NCBI RefSeq assembly: GCF_031143425.1
Contig: NC_090450.1
Location: forward strand, 171,167,272-171,231,271
Direction: 5' to 3'
Source: Pleurodeles waltl
Lineage: Eukaryota; Chordata; Amphibia; Caudata; Salamandridae
DNA: 64,000 nt
The notes below the pieces were generated by a model. That model saw only the letters and a program-made list of their open reading frames with translations, was not told the origin of the DNA and ran no database searches. Position 1 is the first letter of the stretch, and each line of letters opens with the position of its first letter. Positions 47,282-57,660 of this stretch are shown in pieces. The position numbers and the translations under genes are program-made.

Positions 47282-49962
47282 TTGGTGAAAATGACTTAAC
47301 TGTGACGCCTTGTCTGACCTGTTTATTATCTCCATGCCACGTCCGACTGAAAAACGTGTTTATATAGGAAAAGGGAAGGGAGGGAAAGAGGAGGTGGAAC
47401 TACAAGGAAACGAGTAGGAGACCTGTGGAGCAGTAGAATAATGGCTACTGTAATGGAGTATAGGTGGCACATTTACGTTATTATATCATATGCTTGTATA
47501 ATTAAAACATCATACCATTTATATATCACTTCTGAAATGATTAAATGAATTATAGTTTCAAAACATCTACTATGAAGGTTTCTAGTACAATAAACAACGT
47601 AATTCAATCGTTTAAACTGAAGAAAGAAAACTCCATTGCGCGTTCCTTGTGAAAGTTGCAAGTGCCTGGAATCTATGCAATGGTTCCATTAACTGGGCCT
47701 CAAGCTATATGGGTAACTCTAACTGTCCCACGTGGGTCACAGCTTTACATCACTGCATGGATGGTCCCAGCATTGTCTTTCATGTAATCAAGGCAGTTTA
47801 CCACATGAAAAAAGGCACGCCAAATTCATAGAAAAAGGACTGCACTAGAAGCAAATTCGTTGACTAAACCTATTAAAAAAGAAGAGGGAACAACAGTGAG
47901 GAAGATATGTAGCCCGGAGAAATCCCTTCATCCATCTCAAGAGGGGGCGGAAGGGGAGTCATGCTGTCTGGATGACAGATAGCTCCAGCTTAGCTGGCAG
48001 TGCGAGTGGAAGCCTGGAAGCAAGGCAGACAAAATAGAAGTCATTGTAGACATCCAGCATTCCACCCCAAAAAAGCAACACAAGCTGCCTAAAAATAAAC
48101 TTTCTTAAATCATCATATATATAAATATTTAAAGAAACTCCAATAAGTCAGGCCTTATTTGATAATACAGTCATTTATTTTGTATTTTCGTGTATCCTTC
48201 ATTGTAAAAAAATGTTTATTGAAAAATAGCAACTTACAAATATTGTTATGCATTTACATACTTCTTTATATCATACTCCAAACAAGCACTTGTTTATCAG
48301 TGGGGATGTGTTCCTTTCTGGCCTAAGCCTTCTTTTCAAGATGGCTTCTATGTTCACAGAAAAGCCCATGCCCGGTAGCTACTGTTTTTGAATACAATGT
48401 ATCTGACGCATTGCAATGGAAGCATCATCTAAGTGGCAGAATAATATATACGTAACAGACAATTACATGAATGTGAGAAAGAAATAATGCAATGAAGCCC
48501 CCTTTATATACGTTATTAGATACCAAATAATAAAAGATCTCAAAATGACCTAGTGTTGACCGTAGCCAAACTTGAAAACTAAGGTCAGACTAAGACAGTG
48601 TCTAAGGAAGACACTCATTTTCTGCCATTCTCAAGCTTACGTATGCTCTGCTATTACATAAGCCAACTATTAATACACTGCTGACAGGTTGTACCTTGTG
48701 AGCAATAAACTACGCCATGTTGGTGTTAAAGTAACATCAAAGTAATATACTAGCAATATTTTAATTATGTATCTTGGTATTGAACCTTGTGTGCTATTCT
48801 CTAGTACACAATGTCATAGAAAAACGTGGTGTATATGGGCACCTGCTTGAGATGTCCAGCATACAAGGAATCACCCCATTAGTGGACACAGGATCAGTCA
48901 AACACATGCTAGAAGGTGCAGCATTGACTTTTACCCACTGGAACCACTGCACAATATTACGTTTTTCCTCTAGTGTTCTGTGTAGGTTGGATGCAGATAG
49001 CAAGCTCTGAGTCAACTCCACCAGATCTCTAAGAGCGCTGTAATCATTTTTCACTTGTGCCACTATCACTAAAGTGCCTATGTAACAAATCAAACTTGAC
49101 TGTTTCTTAAAAAAGAAGAACTGCACCACCCACTTCAACCTCTGCAAACTTTGTAATATGGAGAACTACTCCATAGTGGACAGCTAGACCCCCATTGAAA
49201 GGATTTCCAGCTAGGAGTTCTGACGTTTCTTTCACAGTTATGGGCAGTTGTGCCCTCTTCTAAAACTCTGGTCACAGGCTGACAGCTCTTCACATAGGTC
49301 AGACATATACCATGTGAGGAGAGGCATTTTTGGCGTCCAGTGCGCAAGCACGCTAGCTTGCTGTAATCTCTCTGTGGGCTTTTAACCACGCCCACCGCAC
49401 GCCCATCAGTTGCGTTGGTTTGTGGGCTTGCCTTTTAAAGTCTGCTTGATTTCATTTGTGAAAGGCATGCATACGTCATGCCTTTTCTGGTATTTAGCCC
49501 TCCTCGAGCGCACCAGCCAACTACTAAAAACATACAAGGCTCCAGGTTTTCTGCATGGTTTCTGGACTACGTTGCGATCTCGCTGGGCAACAGTTGAGCA
49601 CTTTGCATGATATCGATACTGTTACATGGATAATTGCATAACTGCTGATACGTTAGACCACAAGTGAACTTCTGTTTCCTTTTGTGTGCTCCTTCACGCT
49701 CATGCTCATGGTGTGGCGCTTTAAATCGGCTCGCTTATGTAAAACTTTTAATTTCCAATTTAAGTGGCAAGAAAAGTCCGGTTACGACTTTACAATGCTA
49801 ATAGCTCTAACTTGAGCAAAAGAAGACCCATTGCATTGCAAATGCTTGTTTTGGTTGCAGTTTTACAAAGCACAAACTCGACCCAAAGATATTGGAGAGC
49901 TTTACATGAGCACCCGTTAGGTTACATAAGTGAACATTCATTTTTTGGTAGGTATGGGGAGA
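47282..49962. other. no gene recognised, one unexplained minus-strand frame
   Basis: Mostly AT-rich. A 117-codon minus-strand frame at 48,794-49,147 has a helical stretch (LRDLVELTQSLLSASNLHRT) and a Cys-containing C-terminus. I do not recognise it. Nothing else coding was found. Confidence 0.45.
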
Positions 49963-50320
49963 TTAGGGGCCAGATGTATCAAGCTCCCGGTTTGCATTTC
50001 TTAAATAGCGAATTTTAAGAAATCGCTATTTTAGAAATGCAAAATGGGATGTATGAAAATTGCGAGACGGTAATAACGATTTCGTAAAATTCGCAAACGC
50101 AATTTGCGAGTTGCAAATACCGAATCGCAAAAAAAAGCGAATCAGTAATTGCAAATCGCAAATTGCAAAAACGGCAACCCGGAACAGCCTGATGACATCA
50201 CAACCAGGAAGTGAGTCAGCCCTTGCTGTTTCCAGAAGCCCCATCTACAGGAGCAGGCAGAGAGACCCAGCCAAGCACCAGGGAGGCAGCCTTGAGAGCC
50301 AGCCAGGACCAAACAGGATT

Positions 50321-52096
50321 ATGGCTACTGATGGGAATGTGAAGGAGAAAGGAGACAGGAAGCGCAAGCTCAAATTCAGTGAGCAGGAATTGGAGGTGCT
50401 CACTGAGGAGGTGGTCAGGAACCACGACAAACTTTATGGGAAAAACTCACTACAGGTATCTGAAAGCGAGAAGAAGAAACTGTGGTCAGACATCAAGACC
50501 AAAATATGCGCAGTGGGTGTTGCGTAGCGCTCCATCGAGAAAATACACAAGCGCTGGTACGACTTGCACTCATGTGCCAAAGAGAGGGTAGCCCGCAGGC
50601 TAAAGTAGGCAAGGAGCACCAGAGGAGGACCACCCACCCAGACACTGTCTACACCAATGGAAGACATAGTGGAGTCCACACTGCTTCCTGAAGCTGTCAG
50701 TGGTGTCACTGACATTGACACCTCAGGCACACCCAGCACCAGCAAAGGTAAGGGCATTAATAATGTGTTTCCCCATATGTGCATGTAAAAATACCCCTTA
50801 GAAAATAGCTATGGCACTATGCCGTGCGATAAGCAGTCCATGCCACATCTTACATACAACACAACAATGCCTTATGGGAGAGGTAGTCCACACCCCTAAA
50901 GGGCAAATACCACATAAATAGCAAGATAGTGTAAAACCAAATAGAGAAAGAACACAAAAGACTCTCAGTGATACTAAGACAGTGTGCATTTAATACTATT
51001 AAGCAACTATTTGAGTACTAATCAAAAATGACATGCTGCACCTTATTGTTGCAGATGTTCCAGGCCCTGACGCAGCAGAAGGTGGAAATGGGGGGGATAG
51101 TGAAACTCAGCCACAGTCTGACTCAAACACCAGTGAGTCCTTCATACCTGCACCAACAAGTCGCAGGGCAAGAGTGCTACATCTCCCTGAGTATAACCTG
51201 GACTCTGATAAAATGCCGGATGAAGTACCCACACCACCCCCAGAGGGTAGAGGCACTGACAGACAGCAGTCCCTGCCTCAGTGTCAGTCCATTCCCCTCA
51301 GGAGGTGTTGCAAAGAAGGCAGACAGTGCACAGAGGAAGGTGAGTGCCCATCACTGTTTGGCCTTGAGGCTTCCATGCTGAAAGTGCAGCACCTGCAATG
51401 CAAACACATGAGGTCAATGCACAGGCAGATGGTGTCAATCGATCCAAACATGGGCACAATGCACAGGCAGTTTGAGTCTCACAATGACAACATGGGATCA
51501 ATGCACAAGCAGGTTAATGCACTCAATGAAAACATGGGATCAATGCACAAGCAGTTCGAGTCTCTCAATGAAAACATGGGATCAATGCACAAGCAGTTTG
51601 AGCCTCTTAATGATAACATGTGCAAGCTGCATGAGGGATAGCAAACAGCAGCAGAAAATGCAAAGGAGATGACAAACGCCATTAGGGAACTCTGCACTGT
51701 GATGCAGCAGGAGCATGTTAGCCACCGTAGGCGCCATCACCAATTGATGGGCCGTTTGGATGGGTTCTGCAGTTCTGGCAATCGGCTCACTACCACAACT
51801 GCCTTGGTATCACGATGTGCTGTGGCATACAAGTGGAGATTACACATTGCAGTCGGGACGTTGCACAAGGATTGGTGCAAATAACCAATGTTTTGGAGAC
51901 AATGCAGACAGCACAGAGTGCTACAAACAGCAAACTTGGTGGTGGGGATAGTGAGGAGCTATCTAGCTTCAGCAGTCTCACAGCCCCTGTGATGGATCCT
52001 GGGTGTCGCAGTACCAGACACAGTACTGTCTTTGAACCCGCAACAAGAGGTGCCACCGAGGCCACTGAGCACTCAAGTAGATGCATGGACGTATGA
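50321..52096 (+). pseudogene. SANT/Myb-like gene of Harbinger-3
   Basis: Exon 1 (50,321-50,747) starts MATDGNVKEKGDRKRKLKFS and continues ELEVLTEEVVRNHDKLYG, then KKLWSDIKTKI and IHKRWYDLHS, a SANT/trihelix domain of MSANTD type. A TAG replaces a codon after CAVGVA. The donor AAAGGTAAGG and the acceptor TTGTTGCAG (51,054) join in phase 1. Exon 2 begins DVPGPDAAEGG, then a Pro/Ser-rich region, then about five copies of a 14-residue unit of the form NMGSMHKQFESLNE (51,410-51,640), a likely coiled-coil. Later stops (TAG near 51,640) and shifts continue to 52,096. Confidence 0.75.
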
Positions 52097-52194
52097 AGTA
52101 AGGTTGAGGGGTACAGGGGACTTGAATAACATTTAGCAGAGCTGTTATACTATGATGCTAATAGTGTGACACTGTGACTTGCACCTGTTTGTGT

Positions 52195-52668
52195 ATAGGA
52201 CACTATAACATTACCAAGTAGGTATCCCTAGCCAAGCTCCCCAGCAAGTAGTCTTGTGTATATTCAACTGTGCCAAAAGATGAAGGAGTCATGTGTGCTA
52301 CCTGTGTATCTGGCCACGAGATCCGTTAGAATGTTGGAGGCATCGCTAATTACTTGTATGCTCATGGAATGTGTACTTTTACGGTTCTGATAAACATACT
52401 CTGTGGCCGATGGTGGACAGATAGCTACATGTGTCCCATTGATGTGGGAATTGGGCAATCTGGTAGAAATTGAATTTTGTCTGAAGTAATTCCTATGGGG
52501 TGTTGGGGGATCTTATGTGCTGTGGAATTTTGCTCAGCATGGCATGGAGAAATGCATTGAAAAAGCGTGGGAGAGGACTCTGTGAGACCCCTCCAGCTGC
52601 TGCTATGACCCCTTGATAGCTCCCTGAGGCTAATAGGTGCAGGGAGCATAATACCTGCACATGGGTGG
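52195..52668 (-). pseudogene. Harbinger-3 transposase, middle fragment
   Basis: Minus-strand frames give, in order, a GVIAAAGGVSQSPLPRFF-like helix-turn-helix block, LSKIPQHI, a FPNxxGxxxGTHVAICPP block, VYQNRKSTHSMSIQV and TGSTHDSFIFWHS with the second catalytic Asp. It ends near LLAGE...GYLLGN at about 52,195. The first catalytic Asp lies in a region of frame change (HINGTHVA), where Asp appears replaced by Asn. The catalytic Glu and C-terminus are absent, and the N-terminus is cut off by the LTR at 52,669. Confidence 0.75.
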
Positions 52669-52752
52669 TGTGAGAAAATAGCCTCTTTCTAGCCTTGTTA
52701 CCCCCACTTTTGGCCTGTTTGTGAGTGTATGTCAGGGTGTTTTCACTGTCTC

Positions 52753-54119
52753 ACTGGGATCCTGCTAGCCAGGGCCCAGTGCTCATAGTGAAGACCCTAT
52801 GTTTTCAGTATGTTTGTTATGTGTCACTGGGACCCTGCTAGCCAGGACCCCAGTGCTCATAAGTTTGTGACCTATATGTATGTGTTCCCTGTGTGATGCC
52901 TAACTGTCTCACTGAGGCTCTGCTAACCAGAACCTCAGTGGTTATGCTCTCTCATTTCTTTCCAAATTGTCACTAACAGGCTAGTGACCAATTTCACCAA
53001 TTTACATTGGCATACTGGAACACCCTTATAATTCCCTAGTATGTGGTACTGAGGTACCCAGGGTATTGGGGTTCCAGGAGATCCCTATGGGCTGCAGCAT
53101 TTCTTTTGCCACCCATAGGGAGCTCTGACAATTCTTACACAGGCCTGCCATTGCAGCCTGAGTGCAATAACGTCCACGTTATTTCACAGCCATTTACCAC
53201 TGCACTTAAGTAACTTATAAGTCACCTATATGTCTAACCTTTACCTGGTAAAGGTTGGGTGCTAAGTTACTTAGTGTGTGGGCACCCTGGCACTAGCCAA
53301 GGTGCCCCCACATTGTTCAGGGCAAATTCCCCGGACTTTGTGAGTGCGGGGACACCATTACACTCGTGCACTATACATATGTCACGACATATGTATAGCG
53401 TCACAATGGTAACTCCGAACATGGACATGTAACATGTCTAAGATCATGGAATTGTCACCCCAATGCCATTCTGGCATTGGGGAGACAATTCCATGATCCC
53501 CCGAGTCTCTAGCACAGACCCGGGTACTGCCAAACTACCTTTCCTGGGGTTTCACTGCAGCTGCTGCTGCTGCCAACCCCTCAGACAGGTTTCTGCCCTC
53601 CTGGGGTCCAGCCAGGCTTGGCCCAGGAGGGCAGAACAAAGGACTTCCTCAGAGAGAGGGTGTTACACCCTCTCCCTTTTGGAAAAAGGTGTCAGGGCTG
53701 GGGAGGAGTAGCCTCCCCCAGCCTCTGGAAATGCTTTGATGGGCACAAAGGGTGCCCATCTCTGAATAAGCCAGTCTGCACCGGTTCAGGGATCCCCCAG
53801 CCCTGCTCTGGCGCGAAACTAGACAAAGGAAAGGGGAGTGACCACTCCCCTGACCTGCACCTCCCCTGGGAGGTGCGCAGAGCTCCTCCAGTGTGCTCCA
53901 GACCTCTGCCATCTTGGAAACAGAGGTGCTGCTGGCACACTCGACTGCTCTGAGTGGCCAGTGCCAGCAGGTGATGTCAGAGACTCCTTCTGATAGGCTC
54001 CTCCAGGTGTTGCTAGCCTATCCTCTCTCCTAAGTAGCCAAACCTCCTTTTCTGGCTATTTAGGGTCTCTGCTTTGGGGAACTCTTTAGATAACGAATGC
54101 AAGAGCTCATCAGAGTTCC
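52753..54119 (+). repeat. chain of perfect and near-perfect hairpins in the LTR U3
   Basis: At least 20 inverted repeats follow one another: 52,753-52,782, 52,825-52,855, 52,910-52,940, 52,964-52,994, 53,083-53,120, 53,166-53,183, 53,236-53,256, 53,262-53,274, 53,281-53,306, 53,328-53,352, 53,371-53,398, 53,424-53,438, 53,442-53,498, 53,591-53,636, 53,654-53,674, 53,696-53,723, 53,738-53,760, 53,832-53,851, 53,857-53,876, 53,929-53,970, 53,992-54,022, 54,031-54,062 and 54,078-54,119. Stems range from 6 to 26 bp. The arms are unrelated between hairpins, apart from the first three. Confidence 0.9.
54055..54062 (+). promoter_or_regulatory. candidate TATA box of Gypsy-B
   Basis: GGCTATTTAGGG lies at the point where the hairpin chain gives way to ordinary sequence. 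A transcript start about 30 bp downstream would place the R region from about 54,085. Assignment is by position and sequence only. Confidence 0.4.
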
Positions 54120-54484
54120 TCTGCATCTCTCTCTTCACCTTCTGCCAAGGAATCGACCGCTGACTGCTCTGGAAGCCTGCAAAACTGCAACACAGTAGCA
54201 AAGACGACTACTGCGACCTTGTATCGCTGATCCTGCCGCCTTCTCGACTGTTTTCCTGGTGGTGCATGCTGTGGGGGTAGTCTGCCTCCTCTCTGTACTA
54301 GAAGCTCCAAAGAAATCTCCTGTGGGTCGACGGAATCTTCCCCCTGCAACCGCAGGCACCAAAAGACTGCATCACCGGTCCTCTGGGTCTCCTCTCAGCA
54401 CAACGAGCGAGGTCCCTTGAACTCAGCAACTCTGTCCAAGTGACTCCCACAGTCCAGTGACGCTTCAGTCCAAGTTTGGTGGAG

Positions 54485-55254
54485 GTAAGTCCTTGCCTCC
54501 CCACGGTAGACTGCATTGCTGGGAACCGTGTGATTTGCAGCTGCTCTGGTTCCTGTGCACTCTTCCAGGATTTCCTTTGTGCACAGCCAAGCCTGGGTCC
54601 CCGGCACTCTAACCTGCAGTGCACGACCTCCTGAGTTGTCCTCCGGCGTCGTGGGACCCTCCTTTGTGACTTCGGGCGAGCTCCAGTTCACTCCACTTCG
54701 TAGTGCCTGTTCAGGCACTTCTGCGGGGGCTGCTTGCTTCTGAGTGGGCTCTTTCCCTTGCTGGGCTCCCCCTCTGTCTCCTCACGCAATTGGCGACATC
54801 CTGGTCCCTCCTGGGCCACAGCAGCATCCAAAAACCATAACCACGAGCCTTGCAGCTAGCAAGGCTTGTTTGCACTCTTTCTGCACGGAAACACATCTGC
54901 AAGCTTCTTCACGACGTAGGACATCCATCCTCCAAAGGGGAAGTTTCTAGCCCTTGTTGTTCTTGCTTAATCCACAGCTTCTACCATCCGGTGGCAGCTT
55001 CTTTGCACCCACAGCTGGCATTTCCTGGGCATCTGCCCACTCCCGACTTGATCGTGACTCTTGGACTTGGTCCCCTTGTTCCACAGGTACTCTCGTCAGG
55101 AAATCCATTGTTGTTGCATTGCTGGTGTTGGTCTTCCTTGCAGAATTCCCCTATCACTACTTCTGTGCTCTTTGGGGAACTTAGGTGCACTTTGCACCCA
55201 CTTTTCAGGGTCTTGGGGTGGGCTATTTTTCTAACCCTCACTGTTTTCTTACAG
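54485..55254 (+). other. possible leader intron inside the LTR
   Basis: GGTGGAGGTAAGTCC contains a near-consensus donor at 54,485, and CACTGTTTTCTTACAG at 55,239-55,254 is a strong polypyrimidine acceptor. Removing it would shorten the very long leader by about 770 nt before gag. Predicted from sequence only. Confidence 0.35.
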
Positions 55255-55507
55255 TCCCAGCGACCCTCTACAAGGTCACATAGGTTTGGGGTCAATTCGT
55301 GGTTCGCATTCCACTTCTAGAGTATATGGTTTGTGTTGCCCCTATCCCTATGTGCCCCCAGTGCATTCTATTGTGACTATATATTGTTTGCACTGTTTTC
55401 TATTGCTATTATTGCATATTTTGGTATTGTGTACATATATCTTGTGTATATTTGCTATCCTCATACTGAGGGTACTCACTGAGATACTTTTGGTATATTA
55501 TCATAAA

Positions 55508-55513
55508 AATAAA
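55508..55513 (+). terminator. poly-A signal of Gypsy-B LTR
   Basis: AATAAA, followed within 50 bases by T-rich and GT-rich sequence (TATTTTTAGTATATCTGTGT), the usual arrangement for LTR polyadenylation. It lies about 240 bp before the LTR end. Confidence 0.6.
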
Positions 55514-55753
55514 GTACCTTTATTTTTAGTATATCTGTGTATTGTGTTTTCTTATGATATTGTGCATATGACACTAGTGGTACTGTAGGAGTTTCACTTG
55601 TCTCCTAGTTCAGCCTAAGCTGCTCTGCTAAGCTACATTTTCTATCAGCCTAAGCTGCTAGACACCCCTCTACACTAATAAGGGATACCTGGACCTGGTG
55701 CAAGGTGTAAGTACCCCTTGGTGCCCACTACAAGCCAGGCCAGCCTCCTACAT

Positions 55754-55771
55754 TGGTGGCAGCGGTGGGAT
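55754..55771 (+). promoter_or_regulatory. primer-binding site of Gypsy-B
   Basis: TGGTGGCAGCGGTGGGAT begins two bases after the LTR's terminal CA, the standard place for the tRNA primer site. I did not identify the tRNA. The motif resembles primer sites of other vertebrate Ty3/gypsy elements. Confidence 0.65.
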
Positions 55772-56015
55772 AAGTACTTGCAACTACTTACCACTTTGTC
55801 ATTTTGTACTTTTCATAAGAGAAACAAAACAAGTTCAGTGTATGTACACCTAACCAAAAAGGTTTGCTTTTCTTCTCTTACTCCTTTGCTAAGTGCTGAA
55901 AAGTACCTCTAAAACTTTCAAAAGGTTCTCAAAAAGTTTAAAATGTTTTTTTCCTCTTCTTTAAAAAGTTCTGAAACTTTTTCTTTCTTTTTCTGTCCCT
56001 TAAACCTTTTCTATA

Positions 56016-56451
56016 ATGTCTGGTTCAGGTCAAACTGTTGATCTGACCAAACTTGCTTATGATCACCTTAGCTGGAAAGGAGCAAGGAGTCTCTGCATTG
56101 AAAGAGGTTTAGGGGTAGGGAAGAATCCCTCAAGAGAACTGTTAGTTAATATGCTCATTGAACAGGATAAGACCTTAGTTGGCATCTCTGGTGAGAAATT
56201 GGCTGATGGTTCCCACTCTGATTCTGGGGCACCCCCAGTGAAAGGGTTAGAAGGGGACCTTCCCAACCTGCCCATTAGCAGACCACCTAGCATGGCTGGT
56301 ACTAATGTGAGTTCTCATCACAGTAGGAGTGTTACTTCTGTAAGCCAGGTTGTTAGAGTGCCATCTGTTAGGGACAGGTCTCCCTCTGTTCATTCTCACC
56401 ATTCTTCTGTGTCAAGGCATGCCCAACCCACCCACCCTGAAGACAGAGGCC
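56016..56451 (+). pseudogene. gag: Gypsy-B gag, 5' part, cut by Harbinger-1
   Basis: The frame starts at the ATG after the leader (MSGSGQTVDLTKLAYDHLSW). Residues of about 10-50 read LAYDHLSWKGARSLCIERGL, then ELLVNMLIEQDK, an arrangement like the SAP-type helix-turn-helix seen at the N-terminus of some vertebrate gypsy Gag proteins. A Ser/Pro/Val/His-rich segment follows. The frame is open for about 145 codons, until Harbinger-1 replaces it at 56,452. The rest of gag and pol would lie beyond the transposon, outside the window. Apparently undamaged before the insertion. Confidence 0.7.
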
Positions 56452-56775
56452 CTCATTCTGACCCTGGCGGTCGGTGATAAAGCGGCGGCCAAGCCGCCAA
56501 CAGGCCGGCGGTCTAAAATATGCAATTCTGACCCTGGCGGGAACCGCCAACACAGCCCGCCAACTTAACACTCCGCCCGCCACGGCGGTACAAACAAACA
56601 GCGCGGCGGTTCCCGCCAACAGCCAGGCGGCAGACAATGTACCGCCCACCCTATTACGACCCACCAATCTGCCACCTTTTCCGGGGCGGGAGCACCGCCG
56701 ATAAGAACACGGCGGAAACAGACTACGAACGGGAAAACGCTCACCTCTACGCACTCCACGCGAGATTCCGGCAGT

Positions 56776-56858
56776 ATGGAACCAGAGTTGCAGGTCATCC
56801 CCGCACTCCTATACCTGCTCATATACCAGGAGCACGCCCGGCGGCGCGGAAGACATCG
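56776..56858 (+). CDS. Harbinger-1 transposase, exon 1
   Basis: The ATG at 56,776 opens an 83-nt exon encoding MEPELQVIPALLYLLIYQEH followed by an Arg-rich end (ARRRGRH) and ending CATCG before the donor GTGAGT. Joining to the acceptor CTTCCTAG at 61,855 completes an Arg codon and continues directly into HRPLGWARRR of the main exon. Evidence that it is real: same length, phase, hydrophobic-then-basic character and distance from the terminus as 42,384-42,466 in the diverged Harbinger-2. It lies about 325 bp inside the left terminus, so its promoter is probably the terminal GC-rich region. The alternative is a start at the internal ATG at 61,887. Confidence 0.72.
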
Positions 56859-57303
56859 GTGAGTACTGCACCTACGACACAGGGGAGGGAAAAGATTACC
56901 GGCACACACCCACCCACCCACACCCACTACAACACACACATCAATGCATTCCCACAGATCACTGTCACAACCCACAAACCACCCCCCACCGAAATAATGC
57001 AAAGACCAAAAGACGAGATCATAAACGGGCAGATATATTGAAATATGGACACCAGTAATCCCAATAAATAAATAAACTATGTACAAAATATATACAGCTA
57101 CTAAATGTAGTCCAACCACTGTCCGTGGATCACAGGGGTCCTGTGCAAAGGGGCAAGGCCCAGTCCCACGACAAGAACTCCACGGAGAGAACACTGCAGG
57201 GGCATCAGAAAGAAAATAGGACAGGCACCTCAGGGGGAAGGGAAGGGGGGGCACCTCAGCCACTTGAGTACACAACGCCAGATCCACGAGGGGACTCCAT
57301 GAC
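56859..57303 (+). other. transposase intron, 5' part, no gene seen
   Basis: Starts with the GTGAGT donor, then CA-rich and AT-rich sequence. The AATAAATAAATAAA near 57,062 is on the plus strand and has no visible partner gene. Confidence 0.5.
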
Positions 57304-57660
57304 CACTGGCCCATCCTGGGGAGAGCAAAGCCACAGTCCAAACAGTCCATACAGTGGGTGGCCTGCCCACTGGGCCATCCTGGGGAGAGCAAAGCCACAG
57401 TCCAAACAGTCCATACAGTGGGTGGCCTGCCCACTGGGCCATCCTGGGGAGAGCAAAGCCACAGTCCAAACAGTCCATACAGTGGGTGGCCTGCCCACTG
57501 GGCCATCCTGGGGAGAGCAAAGCCACAGTCCATACAGTCCATACAGTGGGTGGCCTGCCCACTGGGCCATCCTGGGGAGAGCAAAGCCACAGTCCATACA
57601 GTGGGTGGCTTGCCCACTGGGCCATCCTGGGGAGAGCAAAGCCACGGTCCATACAGTCCA
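57304..57660 (+). repeat. 64-bp minisatellite, about 5.5 units
   Basis: CCATCCTGGGGAGAGCAAAG recurs at 57,311, 57,375, 57,439, 57,503, 57,567 and 57,622: five intervals, four of exactly 64 bp and one of 55 bp missing nine bases. Units are almost identical, so the array is young. Each contains GTGGGTGGCCTGCCCAC, a short inverted repeat. Long frames on both strands here are artefacts. Confidence 0.92.

Larger units (their letters stand above)
49966..52668. mobile_element. Harbinger-3: two-gene Harbinger, truncated by a gypsy LTR
   Basis: The left terminus GGGGCCAGATGTATCAAGCT starts at 49,966, directly after TTA, a classical Harbinger target triplet. Inside are a plus-strand SANT/Myb-like gene (50,321-52,096) and, converging on it, a minus-strand transposase fragment (52,668 down to about 52,195). 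The right part of the element is missing from this side because the Gypsy-B LTR starts at 52,669. The arrangement (terminal SANT gene convergent with transposase) matches the outer part of Harbinger-1 and Harbinger-2, without a nested gene being visible. Confidence 0.8.
52669..55752 (+). mobile_element. Gypsy-B 5' LTR, 3,084 bp
   Basis: The LTR begins TGTGAGAAAATAGCC and ends CAGCCTCCTACA, followed by TTGGTGGCAGCGGTGGGAT, a primer-binding-type sequence, and a gag start at 56,016. From 52,753 to about 54,119 it is a chain of inverted repeats. A TATA-like TATTTA lies at 54,058 and AATAAA at 55,508. R/U5 is therefore very long (about 1.6 kb). It interrupts the Harbinger-3 transposase. The 3' LTR must lie beyond the window, so the ends rest on TG/CA, the primer site and the break in the transposase. 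Confidence 0.8.
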
